A stretch of DNA of 64,000 nt, taken from positions 8,159,501 to 8,223,500 of the forward strand of contig CM053154.1 of assembly GCA_028571685.1 (NCBI GenBank), in the 5' to 3' direction. Shown here piece after piece: positions 41,934 to 53,069 of the stretch (position 1 is the stretch's first letter; each line of letters opens with the position of its first letter). Source of the DNA: Heterohyrax brucei (taxonomy: Eukaryota; Chordata; Mammalia; Hyracoidea; Procaviidae). The notes under the pieces were generated by a model. It had not been told where the DNA came from and ran no database searches. It saw only the letters and a program-made list of their open reading frames with translations. A program made the position numbers and the translations under genes.

Positions 41934-44720
41934 GGCCACAGGCCGCGGCCGGGCGGGGACACTCCAGGATCCACGGGCTCCCTCTGGGCAGCAGCAGGCG
42001 CTCAGAGTGGCAGAGGGCCTCACTCCTGGGCCGGACGGGGTTTCCCTGAGAGTGGTTCGGACCAGAGGAGTCAGCCCCGGGCCCCAGTGAGTGCGGACCG
42101 TTCTCCGGCACCCCCACCCCGTGCCGACCTGGCCCGGCCACCGTAGAATGTACTAGCCTCTCGCCATGGATTTGGGTCCATGTAACTACTGTAGCCGACA
42201 GAGCAGCTTCTGGGTGTGGGTCCTTTCACCCCCTTCTTCTCATGAGGTGTTGAGTGCAAGCACCCCAACACCCTGCGCTGGCCTGCACGGTGTTTCCCGG
42301 CCTGGCTCGGGCCGGGGTCCTGTGCTGCCCGGCGTGTTCAGGGCTGCTCAGCCTCAGCTCAGGTTCTGTCCGGGGAGTCGGCCGTGGCTTCTCTCACTCC
42401 GTTTCGTTCTGTGCCTTCTCTCCCCGGTCTCCCTGCTTCAGCTCGGGGCGGTTCGGGAGACGCTTAACACCAGAACCATTTGGCCTTAATTCCAAGGGTG
42501 GGCGGCAGAGTTCCTGGGTGCCAGGGGCCCAGCCTGCAGAGGCTGGGGAGCAGCCTGAGGGGCTTATTAGAGGGTGCCCAACTTGGGGGCAGTTTGGTGC
42601 CTAGATTTGCCAGGAAGACAGGCCCACTTAGCTCCTTCTGAGTGGCACATGGCCCCGGCGTGAGAGCCTGACTCGCGGTTGGGTGACCGGAGGCACGCTG
42701 TCTCCCTGACCCTCCTATGGGTCAGTTCAGCAGCGTCGGACATGGGCTGTCTCGCTGGTCCTTCCGGGGGTCACTTTGGCAGGGTCACAGGCAGGCTGTC
42801 TCCTTGATCCTGCTCTCCACGGCTAACCACTCACCAGGCACCAGCCTAGGTGATCTAGGGTGCCCTCTCGAAAAGCCCTCAGAGGCTCTGCCCATCTCAG
42901 GGCTGAAGGAAGTCTGCAGAGAAGCCTTTGGGGGACCCAGGACAGGGTGGTTTCTGGTAGGTAGGTGGCTTCAGGAAGCCACTCCCCAATATTCCAAGCA
43001 CATTCTCCTTTGTTCTCAGGCTTAGTCAAGGTGTACCCCCAGCTCGAGACAAACCCCACTTTGTCACTGCGGGGAGCAGAGTTTTTCTGTGTGCTGCTTC
43101 CCACTGTGCCCCAGCCCCTACCCACAGACCCCAGGGTCTTTGGCAACCCAGCGCAGACACGCCACATGGCTCTGCTCTCCGGGATCCTGGCTCTTAGCGA
43201 CATGGCGTCTCCGTGGACAGCAGCAGTTGGGCTGGCTGATGAGAGCAGTTCATTTTCCCACAAGGCTAAAAATAGCCTTTGTGCCTCTAGAGGTCGCTGC
43301 AGGTGACAGGCCTTCTGGAGCCCTTTTGCTGCTGCTCACTTCTACTGACCAGAGCACCCCAATCCCGCAGGCACGGGACATACCTCCTCACCATCTTTCT
43401 CCCCAAGAAGACCCCACTGGGGAAACTGCACCATCTCTACTTCTTACTATGCCAGCAGGGCGGCGGGCCTGGCTTTCCTCTGAAATCAGCCCTGGTTCCG
43501 TGGCTCAGAGTTGGTGTGGAAGGTCTCAGGCTGGGGGCCCAGGCAGGTGCTTGGCAGGCCCCCGGAGCAACCCCAGCTCCGCTTCTGCACACTGCGACCT
43601 CCAGCAGGACGGGGCTGCCAGGGAGGCATGTCCCCATGGGACCCTGGACAACCCGACCGGGGAGTGGGTGGCTCTGCGGACAGGACGTCTCCCTGGTCAC
43701 CTGCTGCTCTCAGAGCAGGCCCAGCGGATGTGATGGGACCCAGCCTGCACCTGGAGGGTGGCCTGAGAGAGAAGGGTGGTCCTCCCACCCTCAGGAGGCC
43801 TGGGGGTTGGGGTGACAGGATTCAGCCCTCACCCAGAGAGGCCTCGCTGCACACCTTCCTGTCGCCTGGTTCAGCCCTCTGCGAGGAAGGAGGCCTAGCT
43901 GGGTGTTGCCACCACCTCCTGTCTGTGCCACCAAGGTGGCCTTTATTCAGGGCTGGGAGGGTCCAGATGACATCCCCCAGACCTGCCTGTCCTCTCGCTC
44001 CCTTGTCTCAGCCGTGGCGGCAGGAAGGTTGTGCAATATAGCACACAGGAGGGTCTCGGCCTTGTCCCCTCCCCCAGCTCCAGGGCCCATCTGGCCTCCT
44101 CCAGCACTCAGCCCCCTCTTGGCTGTCCCTGCTCCCTAGAGCTCCTAGCCCACAGTAGTCACCGGGACGGGACAGTGTGTCCTGCTCAGAGACAGAGGCC
44201 CTTTGGATGGCTTTGTCATTTGGATGGAGGCAGGCCCTATCTGAAAAGCGCTGCCCCTGTGTTCAGAGGGCCCCACGCACGGTCTCTAGCTTCTGGACAC
44301 CTGGAGGCCGCCCCGGGGCAGGAGCCCCAGTAGGGGCGTCCCACCGTTGTTGGGGCACTGCACTCCCCAGCTGATGTCCCCGAGCTCCTGCCTCTGAGGG
44401 CCCATGAGGAGGCTTGCAGCCGCAAGGGCCGTGTGATGACCTGGCAGGACTGGGCGGGACGGGGTCTTCCTGTGCACACAGCCCCACACTCACCCCAAAG
44501 AGCTGGGCCCGCCAGGGTCAGGGGCCCATGGGCTCCAGGACCACAGACCCTTTGCCTTACTGTGGCCCTGAGCCCATGGGGCGGGGAGGGCTTGTGCTGA
44601 CGACACACAGCTTTTCATTCTCAGAAAGCCTTACTTTTCCACCAAGTTTTTGTAGCAGGAATGTTTTGTGAATTTGTATGCTGAAAGAAAATTTAAATAA
44701 AGGAAAAATCTACATTAAAA
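41934..44720 (+). other. FAM53B: FAM53B 3' UTR
   Basis: About 2.8 kb lies between the stop codon and a canonical AATAAA at 44,696-44,701. The last 100 bp (from about 44,620) turns AT-rich, as UTR ends often do. No transposon was recognised inside it, unlike the intron, which fits a retained exon. Chance frames cross it on both strands and are ignored. The exact cleavage position is inferred as 10-30 bases beyond the signal. Confidence 0.8.
44696..44701 (+). terminator. FAM53B: poly(A) signal of FAM53B
   Basis: AATAAA sits in an A-rich context (TTTAAATAAAGGAAAAATC), about 2.77 kb after the stop. A GT-rich stretch (GTGGGCGGTAGGGGTGGATT) lies about 50 bases downstream. Confidence 0.8.
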
Positions 44721-45106
44721 GAAGAACAAATCCCAGTTTCCACACAAGTCTCCTGTGGGCGGTAGGGGTGGATTTCCACACTGGTTGGTGGCGAGGAGGG
44801 TCACGTCGGTGTGTGCGGAGCTGCAGGAAGTGGCCTGATGGGGCGGTGGCCTGACGGGGTGGCCAGCACGCTGTGAGCCGCCTTGGAAAGGTGGCGGTGG
44901 CGGGTACAGTGCCGCATCTCAGCACGTGCACATGGGGTCACAGAAGACCCTGCCTCTGTCCAGAGAAAGTGACTTCCACAACCAGCGCCCCCTGGCCCAC
45001 CAGCATCCTGCTCTCCCCGTAGCCTAGGTGGGCTCGTCTCCTAGCAGTTGGTGGCAGGTGAGTTGTGTGTTCCGTGCCGCAGGAGGTGTCCTGGGGCCCC
45101 AGGTGT

Positions 45107-45142
45107 GGGTGTGGGGGAGTGGGGGAGGGGTGGGGAGAGGGG
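45107..45142 (+). other. G-quadruplex-forming tract
   Basis: The plus strand has at least five runs of four to five guanines separated by one to three bases (GTGGGGGAGTGGGGGAGGGG followed by TGGGGAGAGGGG). That fits a stable intramolecular G-quadruplex. It lies about 400 bp beyond the main FAM53B poly(A) signal. Confidence 0.7.
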
Positions 45143-45370
45143 CAGCAGCTAGAGACAGTGGACCTGGCACAGCTGACGTGGGCTCACCTGGGCCGCCCCT
45201 GGACTGAGACCCCACCGACTGTGACGTGGACCTGCAGCGCCTGGGCTGTGACACAGTCTGTAGCTGACATGAGCCCACTGTGACCCGCAGACGGCTGACA
45301 CATACGCACCGGGACTCTTGCATTAGGCCCACTCTAGTCTCAGGAATTTGCTTGTTCCTTTGACTGTGTA

Positions 45371-45376
45371 AATAAA
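45371..45376 (+). terminator. FAM53B: possible distal poly(A) signal for FAM53B
   Basis: AATAAA in TGTGTAAATAAACCTCCCGG lies 675 bases beyond the main signal. A T/G-rich stretch (GTGCGCTTTCTGTGGGGTGG) follows about 35 bases later. Use is not shown by the sequence. Confidence 0.35.
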
Positions 45377-46274
45377 CCTCCCGGTTCCAGACCTGATGCA
45401 GGGAGTGGCTGTGCGCTTTCTGTGGGGTGGCCAGCACCAGCCCCTCTGCCCACAGGAGCAATGCTCTGGGCCAGGGCCCCAGAGCCTGGACCCCCTGTCC
45501 CCAGAAAGCCTCAGGGTGATTGCTTGCCATGGGGATGATGGACGTCTCACAGAACTATGGAGGAGTTCAGTGTAGGACAGTGGGGGTCACGCTGTGTGAG
45601 GCTGGGGGACCTTCGAGAGGCTGGAGTTGGGGTGACGTGGGCGTGACCAAAGAGGTGGTGACAGCCATGTGAAACTGCATACAGGTGAGGAAGTCAACAC
45701 AAGCCATAGCACTGGGCTTCCCAGTGAAGGTGTCCCCATGTGTGGGGGGAGGAGCCAGAGGCCCAGGACAGCGGAGCAGAGACAGCCCCTCCCTGCAGTT
45801 TCTGGGTCTCGAGTGGGCAGAGGAGTCTGCTTCTCCCAGAGTCCTTGTGGGCACCTCAGCTCAGACCTCAAGGCCACCCACTGTTTGCTCCAGGGCGTGG
45901 GGTGGCCATCCTCCACCCATCTACCCGGTAGCTAAGGAGGGGGCACACAGCCAACCAGGGCACGCTCCCGGGCACAGTCTCCACTGGTTCCTGGGCCTCC
46001 AGATGGGGTCTGGCTAACCAAGCACAAGAGGAGCAGGGCAGATGGTCACCCTCCAGGACAGGTCAAGGGCATTTGTTTGGAGGTGACAGAGGCCCTCGAG
46101 GCTTCCATGACTCCCTGCAGGTGGAGCCAGACTCAGCCCCCAGAGGATCATTTCTAAGAGGACGCCAGTGTGCTGGCGTGTCTAGGAAGTCACAAGCCCC
46201 AAGGCCACAGCCGGCCACTCCCACAGCAGGGTTTGAGGGGAGTTTGGGGACTGCATTTTGGAGGGCACTAGAAG

Positions 46275-46330
46275 GGGCTCTACTCAGTTTATTCATCTGT
46301 AAAATGGGGAGAATGACAATACTCACCTCC
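46275..46330 (+). mobile_element. MIR fragment
   Basis: CAGTTTATTCATCTGTAAAA followed by TGGGGAGAATGACAATACTC is the most conserved part of MIR. Confidence 0.7.
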
Positions 46331-47089
46331 CTTCACCACTGCAGCCCCGACAGCTGCCTTGTTCTCTGCCCAGACACAGATTTGTGCCCCAGGAGCACCC
46401 TCTGATACCCTCCTCTCCCCATCCTGCTCCTGGGGTGGCCTCTTAAAGAGGGGGCTTAGTCGGCCATGGGAGAGAATTATTCTTCTTAAGACGGGCAGAC
46501 TGCCAACAAGACAGCAAGGAAGGGAGAGAAAAAAATCAACCAGCCTCAAGGGACAAACAGCTAACACCACAGGTACATCCTGTCCTGTGCCCCACAATGC
46601 TGGGGACCACAGCCTACGCCTGCCTGGGGGACCTGACTTGCTGTTCTCTAGACAAGCTGCAATTCGGAGACTCCATCAGGGAACAAGCAATGTGTGCCTC
46701 CTCCCTCTGGGGGCCCCGTGCCTCCTGCCTCAAGTCCTCGCTGGGCAGGTCTCGCATCTCCACACCCGGGGCCACTGTGCAGGGGACACAAGCTAAGGCC
46801 CTAGGGCTTGACCTGCCTCCACCTCAGTGTGCTGCGATCTGCAGACCAGGGCCCATGACTTCTATTCTGAGCGATTGCGTCTGTTCATCTGAATTGGGTT
46901 AAGGAGAAACGGAACCATCAGATCGTCCACGCAGCTGATGGAGTTTGACACTCAAGATGTGGACTGGGAGTGAATTTGGTCCCAGAGGCCTCTGGGGGAA
47001 GGCCACCACGTGCCCTGTTCCGGAGACCACTTCCCACCACAGCAGGCCACAGCTGCCCATGGGAAGGGCAGTGCCAGCCTCTGTCCAGT

Positions 47090-47142
47090 GAGGCCTAGGA
47101 CAGCTCTCTGCCTCTCTGGCCTCAGTTTCTTCCCGTTAGAAT
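47090..47142 (+). mobile_element. MIR fragment
   Basis: TCTGGCCTCAGTTTCTTCCC and GTTAGAATGGG match the MIR core. Confidence 0.55.
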
Positions 47143-47222
47143 GGGATGCAGCAAGAGGCATCTCAGGGTTCACATGCTGAGCCAGGGAGGTGGGCCTGAG
47201 CGCCTTTCCTCTCTCATCCTAG

Positions 47223-47340
47223 GTACTTCCTGGAAGTCGAAGCCCTGCCCCGTCCTTCCTGGGCACTTCCCGGGAGTCAAAGCTTGTCCCCTCCCCCCCC
47301 CACATCTGGGCACTCCCCGGAAGTTGAAGCCCCAGTCAGC
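47223..47340. repeat. 40-47-bp tandem repeat, about three units
   Basis: ACTTCCTGGAAGTCGAAGCC, ACTTCCCGGGAGTCAAAGCT and ACTCCCCGGAAGTTGAAGCC head three units starting near 47,223, 47,263 and 47,310. They are joined by TCCTGGGC or ATCTGGGC. The array ends right where the LHPP transcript is inferred to end. Confidence 0.8.
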
Positions 47341-48056
47341 TGGTGTTCGGAAGCAGAGTTTATTTAACCACAGCTCTCTGCCTGCTGCCTAAACTGGTCA
47401 CAACACAGCCACGCCTATCAAGTTATAAAGTGCCCTCTGGAATGCAGCCTCCATGCCAGAGGTTAAAATGCCAGCTGGGGAAGCCAGTGGTCCCGAGGAT
47501 AAGGGAGGTAGGGGGCTGTGGCCGTCTGGGCAGGAGGGCAGAGCGCTACAGAACCACTCAGGACTGGTGGAGAATAGGTGGGCAGGTCCCTGGGCAGTGG
47601 ACAGGGTCTCTGGGTGGTGGACAGGGTGGCCAGGCAGTCCCCTGGGTGGCCAGTTAGGCTCTGGACTACCTGGTTGATGTTGAGGAGGCATGGGCTTTCT
47701 CCAGGATGCCCACTTCACTGCAGGAGACCTTTGGCAGGGGTCAAGGTGACTGCAGCCAATCAGGTGGAGTTCACAGCATTCCAGGGGCCAGGTGCAAATT
47801 GGTATTGTGGAGGACACAGGACATGCCAAGAGTCCACAGACACCTTCAGCCTATGCCCAGCAGGCTCTCCCCTAGCCCTCCCTTGGGGCAGCCATGGTCA
47901 GGGCTCCGGGAGCAAGTGGGTCATGATGGATGGCGGGGACACTGTGGGGAAGAGGGACTTGAAGGAGGCCTGATACCCACCCATCCAGGGCAGAGGGCAG
48001 AGGGCAGAGGGTGGGCTGCCTGGTGGTTGGAGGAGCAGGAGGCCCTCTGGAGGCCT
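47341..48056 (-). other. LHPP: LHPP 3' UTR
   Basis: The minus-strand sequence from the LHPP stop (48,057-48,059) runs down to the cleavage zone beyond AATAAA at 47,364-47,359. The length of about 0.7 kb is plausible for this gene. A short 7-bp repeat (GGGCAGA three times, 47,990-48,010) is included. The exact end is inferred. Confidence 0.7.
47359..47364 (-). terminator. LHPP: poly(A) signal of LHPP
   Basis: TTTATT on the plus strand is AATAAA on the minus strand (context GGTTAAATAAACTCTGC). It lies about 690 bases after the LHPP stop. No other AATAAA was noticed on this strand between it and the stop. Confidence 0.75.
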
Positions 48057-48153
48057 TTAGGAGTCCACATGCTTCAGCAGAAGGTCCACGGCCTCTGCCA
48101 GGTTGTCCACATACCCATCGGCCTGGACTTCTGGGTGCTGCTCGTCACTAGGC
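48057..48153 (-). CDS. LHPP: LHPP terminal coding exon
   Basis: On the minus strand a good acceptor (CTCCTGTCCTGCTCCCTAG, AG at 48,155-48,154) leads into one base of a split codon and 31 codons. They read PSDEQHPEVQADGYVDNLAE then AVDLLLKHVDS, with TAA at 48,059-48,057. This is the C-terminus of LHPP, the phospholysine/phosphohistidine/inorganic pyrophosphate phosphatase. LHPP is a HAD-superfamily enzyme of about 270 residues, known as a protein-histidine phosphatase with tumour-suppressor activity. The catalytic HAD motifs are in earlier exons outside the window. This exon supplies the last helix and tail. Its position tail-to-tail with FAM53B matches the human order and supports the call. 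The last residues (KHVDS) are the least conserved part of the family. Confidence 0.95.
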
Positions 48154-48847
48154 CTAGGGAGCAGGACAGGAGTTGGTTAGAGGTGACCCACAGACTCCAC
48201 GGCCTGGTGGTCCTGCCAACACCTAGCACAGGCCTGGCCTGACTCTCAGGCACACCAGGTTCTTCCCCACCAGGCAGACAACCCCCTCGGGCTACACATG
48301 CCTACCTGACTGCTGGGCACCCTTCCCTCCTCCTGGAGGTCTCCCCACAGCCCCCTGGCCAGGTCTGGCTCCAATGTAGAATGCCCGGCTGGCACCGGGA
48401 AGAGCAACACCCCAGGAAAGCCAGAAGCTGGGCCTTCACTGCCCTCCAGAGGGATGCCCCCCACAGTCCTGCACCTGGCCAAGTGCCTGGTGGGAGGAGC
48501 TCAGGACGGAGCTAGGGGATCCCTGCAGACTCCACCCCAGGAGAAAAGAGGGAGCTTTCCCATCCACACTCTCGGGACTCACCTGGTGGGTGCCCTCTGC
48601 AGCTGCCCCACCCAACAGAGGAGACCCCTCAATCCTCATACAGTCCTTAACAGCTGGGAGTTGAGAACAGCTGGAATTCCCCCAGACATCATCTATTCGC
48701 CACTTTTTCTCAGATTCTGCTGGAGGCCTGTGTGTCCACAGTGTTTGACAGGGCCCCACATGGGGGTACAATGAGGGTCCTCCAGGTGACACCTGTGTGC
48801 AGGGAGGGAGGGACATGCAGGAAGAGGGAGCTGTAGTGTCGCAGGGC

Positions 48848-49012
48848 GGGGCCCACGCAGGCGCCCACAGAGGGGGTACCGCATACATCACGGGGAGGGC
48901 CCCATGCAGGCGCCTAGGGCAGGGGTGCTGTACACATCCCAGGGGGAGCCTCAAGCAGGCGCCTGGGGAGGGGTCGCTGCCACACACGTCATGGGGAGGG
49001 CCCCACGCAGCC
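48848..49012. repeat. 49-52-bp minisatellite, about 3.5 units
   Basis: The word GCAGGCGCC recurs at 48,857, 48,906 and 48,955, with a variant GCAGCCACC at 49,007. Between them are GGGGTNCNGNACACATC-like and GGGGAGGGCCCCA(C/T)GCAG-like blocks. It lies inside the longest open frame of the window (minus strand, 48,436-49,374, 312 codons) and helps keep that frame open. Confidence 0.85.
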
Positions 49013-50814
49013 ACCCAGGCAGCATCCTCTGAGGGATGAACAAAGCCCCCGCCCCCGCAGGATCCCTGGCATGAGCCATTCCCCGCCCCAGGCCCCATGA
49101 GCAGAAGGAAACAAGACCCTTCTGTGCGAGTTGGCAGCCCTTCCCAGCACAGTCTTTGTGACGGCAGGAGGACCATGGCAGCTGGGCCTGGCGTGGAGGT
49201 TGAGCCCCTTCTCTTGGGCACATGTGGAGGCCAACGCCAGCTCCCTGGCTCTGCTGACCACCAGGAGACAGGGCAGCAACCCCTCAGGATTCGAGGGGTC
49301 AGGTGCCCCCCTGACCCCCCCAGAAAGGGCTGTACAACCTTCCCTCGGTCCACACACAGGGAGGGGCATGTCACAGCTCACGACTGTTCTGGAAGAGTTG
49401 ACCGCACACCACGGGCAGCAGACAGCGTTAGTGTGGGTGGCAGACTGGCCCAGGGAATGGGCATTGAAGGGGTGCTAGGGGTGGGTGGGCCCTGGGCACA
49501 GGAGGGGGGAGGTGACATCTGTTGGGGACAGTGGTGACACCAGTTGGGGACAGTGCTGACAGAGAAAATGACAGAGGGTATCCATTCACGGGTGAAGGGT
49601 GTCCCACTGGGGAGTAGCCTGAGTGGTGGTTCTGAGGGGACAGGCCACAGCTCGGCTTACGTCCATACTGGGAGGATGCCTGACATGTCTATGATTCGCC
49701 TAAGGCCAACTCTGCCTAGCCTGGGACTACCTGCTGCTGGCCTTCTGTCCCCCACTGCCTGCCACCTCTACACCATCCAGACAACAGCTAGCTGGAGGCC
49801 AGTAGGGCTGGCAAGAGGACCGTGGGGGTGGGGGATCCACAGAGGGCCAGTGACCTCCTACTAAGATGTTTAGGTCAGAAGCCAGAGACACAGCTCAGGC
49901 TGGCCTGACCACTGTGTGACCGGTATGTGTGGGACCACGTCTGGAGGTGGCCAGACAGTCTGGTGCCTTTGGGGAACCACCAGCACTGGCCGCTTCTCTG
50001 CCAGGGTCCAGGCTGGTGGGCACACGGGAACTCTGACCTGGCCCCTCCAACAGGGAGATGTCAGTGAACAGCAGACTCACAGCTCCAGTTCGAGGGTCCA
50101 CAGGAGGTCCCTGTGCCCTCCTGACCAGGGGTCCACCTAGTGTTTCAAGGGCCCGGCTTTAGAGTCCTGTCCTCATGCAGGCAGGTACCCTGGTTTGCTG
50201 TCCACCGTCTGCTCTCTGTCCCAGCCTGGGTCTGACTGCAGGCAGAGGCATTCCAGCTCAGGCCTAGCAGGGAAATCTCATAGCCGACCCCAACACCAGC
50301 TGTCTGGGGCCACACCACCCACAGGGAGGATATCAGGCTGTTTACGGCGTCTCAGCCAGAGGGCACCTTGTCAACCAGAACCAACTTGGAAGTGCCAGCT
50401 GTTTCCTGTGGGGCTCTCACTGTCCCTTGATGCCAGCACCAGGGTTGTGGGTTGGAGGGGGGAGGTGAATGCTGAGATCAGAAGCCAGAATGCTCCCATC
50501 TCAAGATACCCCAGGGAGCTGCCAAGCCCGACCTGGAGACCTCTGCCTGATTCCTACTGTGAGGCCACTGTCCCATCTTAGCAGTGCCTGGCCATGTCTG
50601 GTCGAGCCCACAGGGAGCTCCTGAAGAATGGAAACAGGATCTGTGGCTTTCTGGGAAAAACTAGAAGCTCTCTTAACACAGGGCTGGCATTCCATAGGTA
50701 ACCATGAGCTAAGGCGGGTGGCAGGTGCCCCCTAAACGGGGCCAGGTGCTGTCAGTGTGCCACACTCCCCACTTTCCTCTGTTGTCTCCCTGTTGTGACA
50801 CCCGACCTGCCCCT

Positions 50815-51010
50815 GCAGAAATCAGAATTTGTTGCCCTGCCCTAAAACTTGGACATCTCCCCCGAGAACACATCACCTCCTCCAGGAAGCCTTCCCTAAA
50901 GTCTCCCCCTCCTCCAGCCTCTCCGTGAGGCACCCACAGCACCTGGGTTGACTTTTATCGGAGCACCTGTCACCCTGCTGCAACTGCCTGGTTACTCGTC
51001 TGCTTCCCCT
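50815..51010 (+). mobile_element. LINE2 3' end
   Basis: CATCACCTCCTCCAGGAAGC, CTTCCCTAAAGTCTCCCCCT and a later CTGGACTGTGAGGTCAGGGC form the classic L2 3' order. Confidence 0.7.
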
Positions 51011-52079
51011 CTGGACTGTGAGGTCAGGGCCTCATGTTCCTGGACAGGGTCTTGCTCCTGGTACAGACGGGAACAGTCAGCCAACTGCCTGTGCAGATTC
51101 TGATAACGTGGGGCTGTGCGTCACGGCCCAGCAGGGTTGGCAGTGGGAGCCTGACTTAGGAACTGCATGTGGGTGCTGCCGCCTCTACAGGCCGAGGGCT
51201 GGCAGGGCAGATGGTGGCCCCTTCCGGGCCTTCTCCAGAGCCTAGGCTCTAGCCTAGAAGCCACACATGCTTGGGAACCCTCAGCTTCCTTGGGAGAGCC
51301 TGTGCCTGAGTCCCCCAAATCCCTGAGCCCTCAGTCTGGGTCACGGCTACTAAGCCACATTCTGGGGAATCCCTGAGCAGGGTATAATACCTACTCCTCC
51401 GAGTCCCACACTGAGGTCTGTGAAGATGCCCACCACCCATCTAGAGCTGTCCCTGCTTTCCTGGCTATCTGCCTGGCTGAATGGAACCCTCCGGGGCTGA
51501 TCCCTTAGGGCTGCTTGCCGCTATTCATGACTCCTGGCAAAGGGTGCTCTCATAGCCCAAGATGGCCCTATGTGTGCTTGACTGGGGGTGGACAGACAGA
51601 CCTGCAGGCCCTGAATCAGAATGGACAGATGGGCACACTCCTGACTGGGGACCTCCCGGCGGCTCTGGCTGGAGAGCGTGGAAAGTCTCCCTGCTCCTCC
51701 TGGGAAACAGGCTGGGTTTGGTGTCTGCAGAGCAGACGTCACTCCGGGAAAAGGTAGGAGGCCAGGGAGCCCTGTATCTCAGGAGGGGCTTTCCCCAAGG
51801 GGCTCTCCACAGACCCTTGAGGCTAGGGTACAGCAAAGCCACTGGAGTAGGGCCATCACTCCCCTCAGCTGCTCCTGGACAAGTCCTGCCTGGTGATGCC
51901 CGGACTCACAGACATGCCCCCCAACTGTGTTGGGGACAGGTGACAATCAGCACACTCTGGACTCAGCTGAGAGAAGTGCAGCCACAGTGGACACTGACCT
52001 AGCCTCTGGCCCTTCTCTGGGCCAACAGCACATCCTGGTCACCACAGCATTCATGATCTTGTATCACTAAGTACTCTCC

Positions 52080-52165
52080 CTTGGGAACAGTCGCCTGAGA
52101 GAAGTGCATCTACCCCCATCTTACAGCTCAATATGAAGAGGTTCAGAGAGGTCTCTAGCTCTGTC
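52080..52165 (-). mobile_element. MIR fragment
   Basis: TACCCCCATCTTACAGCTCA and AGAGGTTCAGAGAGGTC are MIR in reverse complement. Confidence 0.5.
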
Positions 52166-53069
52166 TGGGGGCACAGGGCCAGGGCCAGGGTGCTCAGAGA
52201 GGCCTGGGACCACAGGGTGGGCACAGAGCCACTGCAGGAGAGGCTCAGAGAGGTCGGAAGGCCGCCCCAGGCACAGGGCCAGCGCAAGAGGTCTATCTGC
52301 CTTCCCCGCAGGTTGGGGGCAATGTGAGAGGCCGTGGGCGGCCCTGAAGCCTCACTTCTGTGGAGGGCCAGGCCTGCGGGGGTGGCGCCTGGCCTCCAGC
52401 CAGGGCAGCCCCACAGCTGCTCACAATATTTTGATAAAAACCTGTTGAGCACCTGGCCTGTGTTTAGATTCTGAAGAGCTGGCCCAGCCCCTGGCAATCT
52501 ACACTCCAACGGCCACTTCCCCTGAGAAGTCCCTGCAGGGCACAGGGCAGGGAGCTTCTCGCAGAAGTGCTGCCCCTACCCTGCCCTCTGAGGCCCCCAT
52601 GCAGGGGGTGGGAGCCCCCATGTCTGACCTGTCCCCAGGCAGACATAGGCATGTGCAGAGTTCTCCCTGAGGTGGCTTGGAAGAAGAGACCCAGCTCCCT
52701 CCTGGTGCTCGGCAGGCTGGCCCTGGGACGCTGGCATCTCATTCACTCCCAAGCCTGGAGTTGGGGCACCCTTGCTGTCTCTCACCAGCTGGTGCTGGGC
52801 CAGGATGAGTTGGGCGATGGCAGTGAATGCCAGGGGGGGTTATTCTGGGCAAGGGGCTGTTCGGGTGCTGCCTCTTGCTGTCCTGGGAGGGGGCATCATG
52901 AGCCCCTCCAGACAGAATGGGTATGGCACCTGTCCAGGGCCATCCAGCTCAAAGGGCCTCTGCCTGGCTTGCGTTTGGGCAAGGATGTCTCCCAGAGCCA
53001 GGGATCCCACTGCACAGCACCTCACCACTCCCAGAGGGGTGCCTAGCTCTACCCCCATGCAACCCTCAT

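Larger units (their letters stand above)
44721..47340. other. intergenic gap between convergent FAM53B and LHPP 3' ends
   Basis: About 2.6 kb separates the two inferred cleavage sites. It holds a G-quadruplex-like tract (45,107), a lone AATAAA on the plus strand (45,371), MIR fragments (46,275 and 47,090) and a three-unit repeat beside the LHPP end (47,223). I see no gene in it. Confidence 0.7.

Noticed and set aside
48436-49374. A new protein gene of 312 codons
   Set aside because: Low-complexity product, minisatellite inside, no start context, splice structure or family match; kept only as a point to check.
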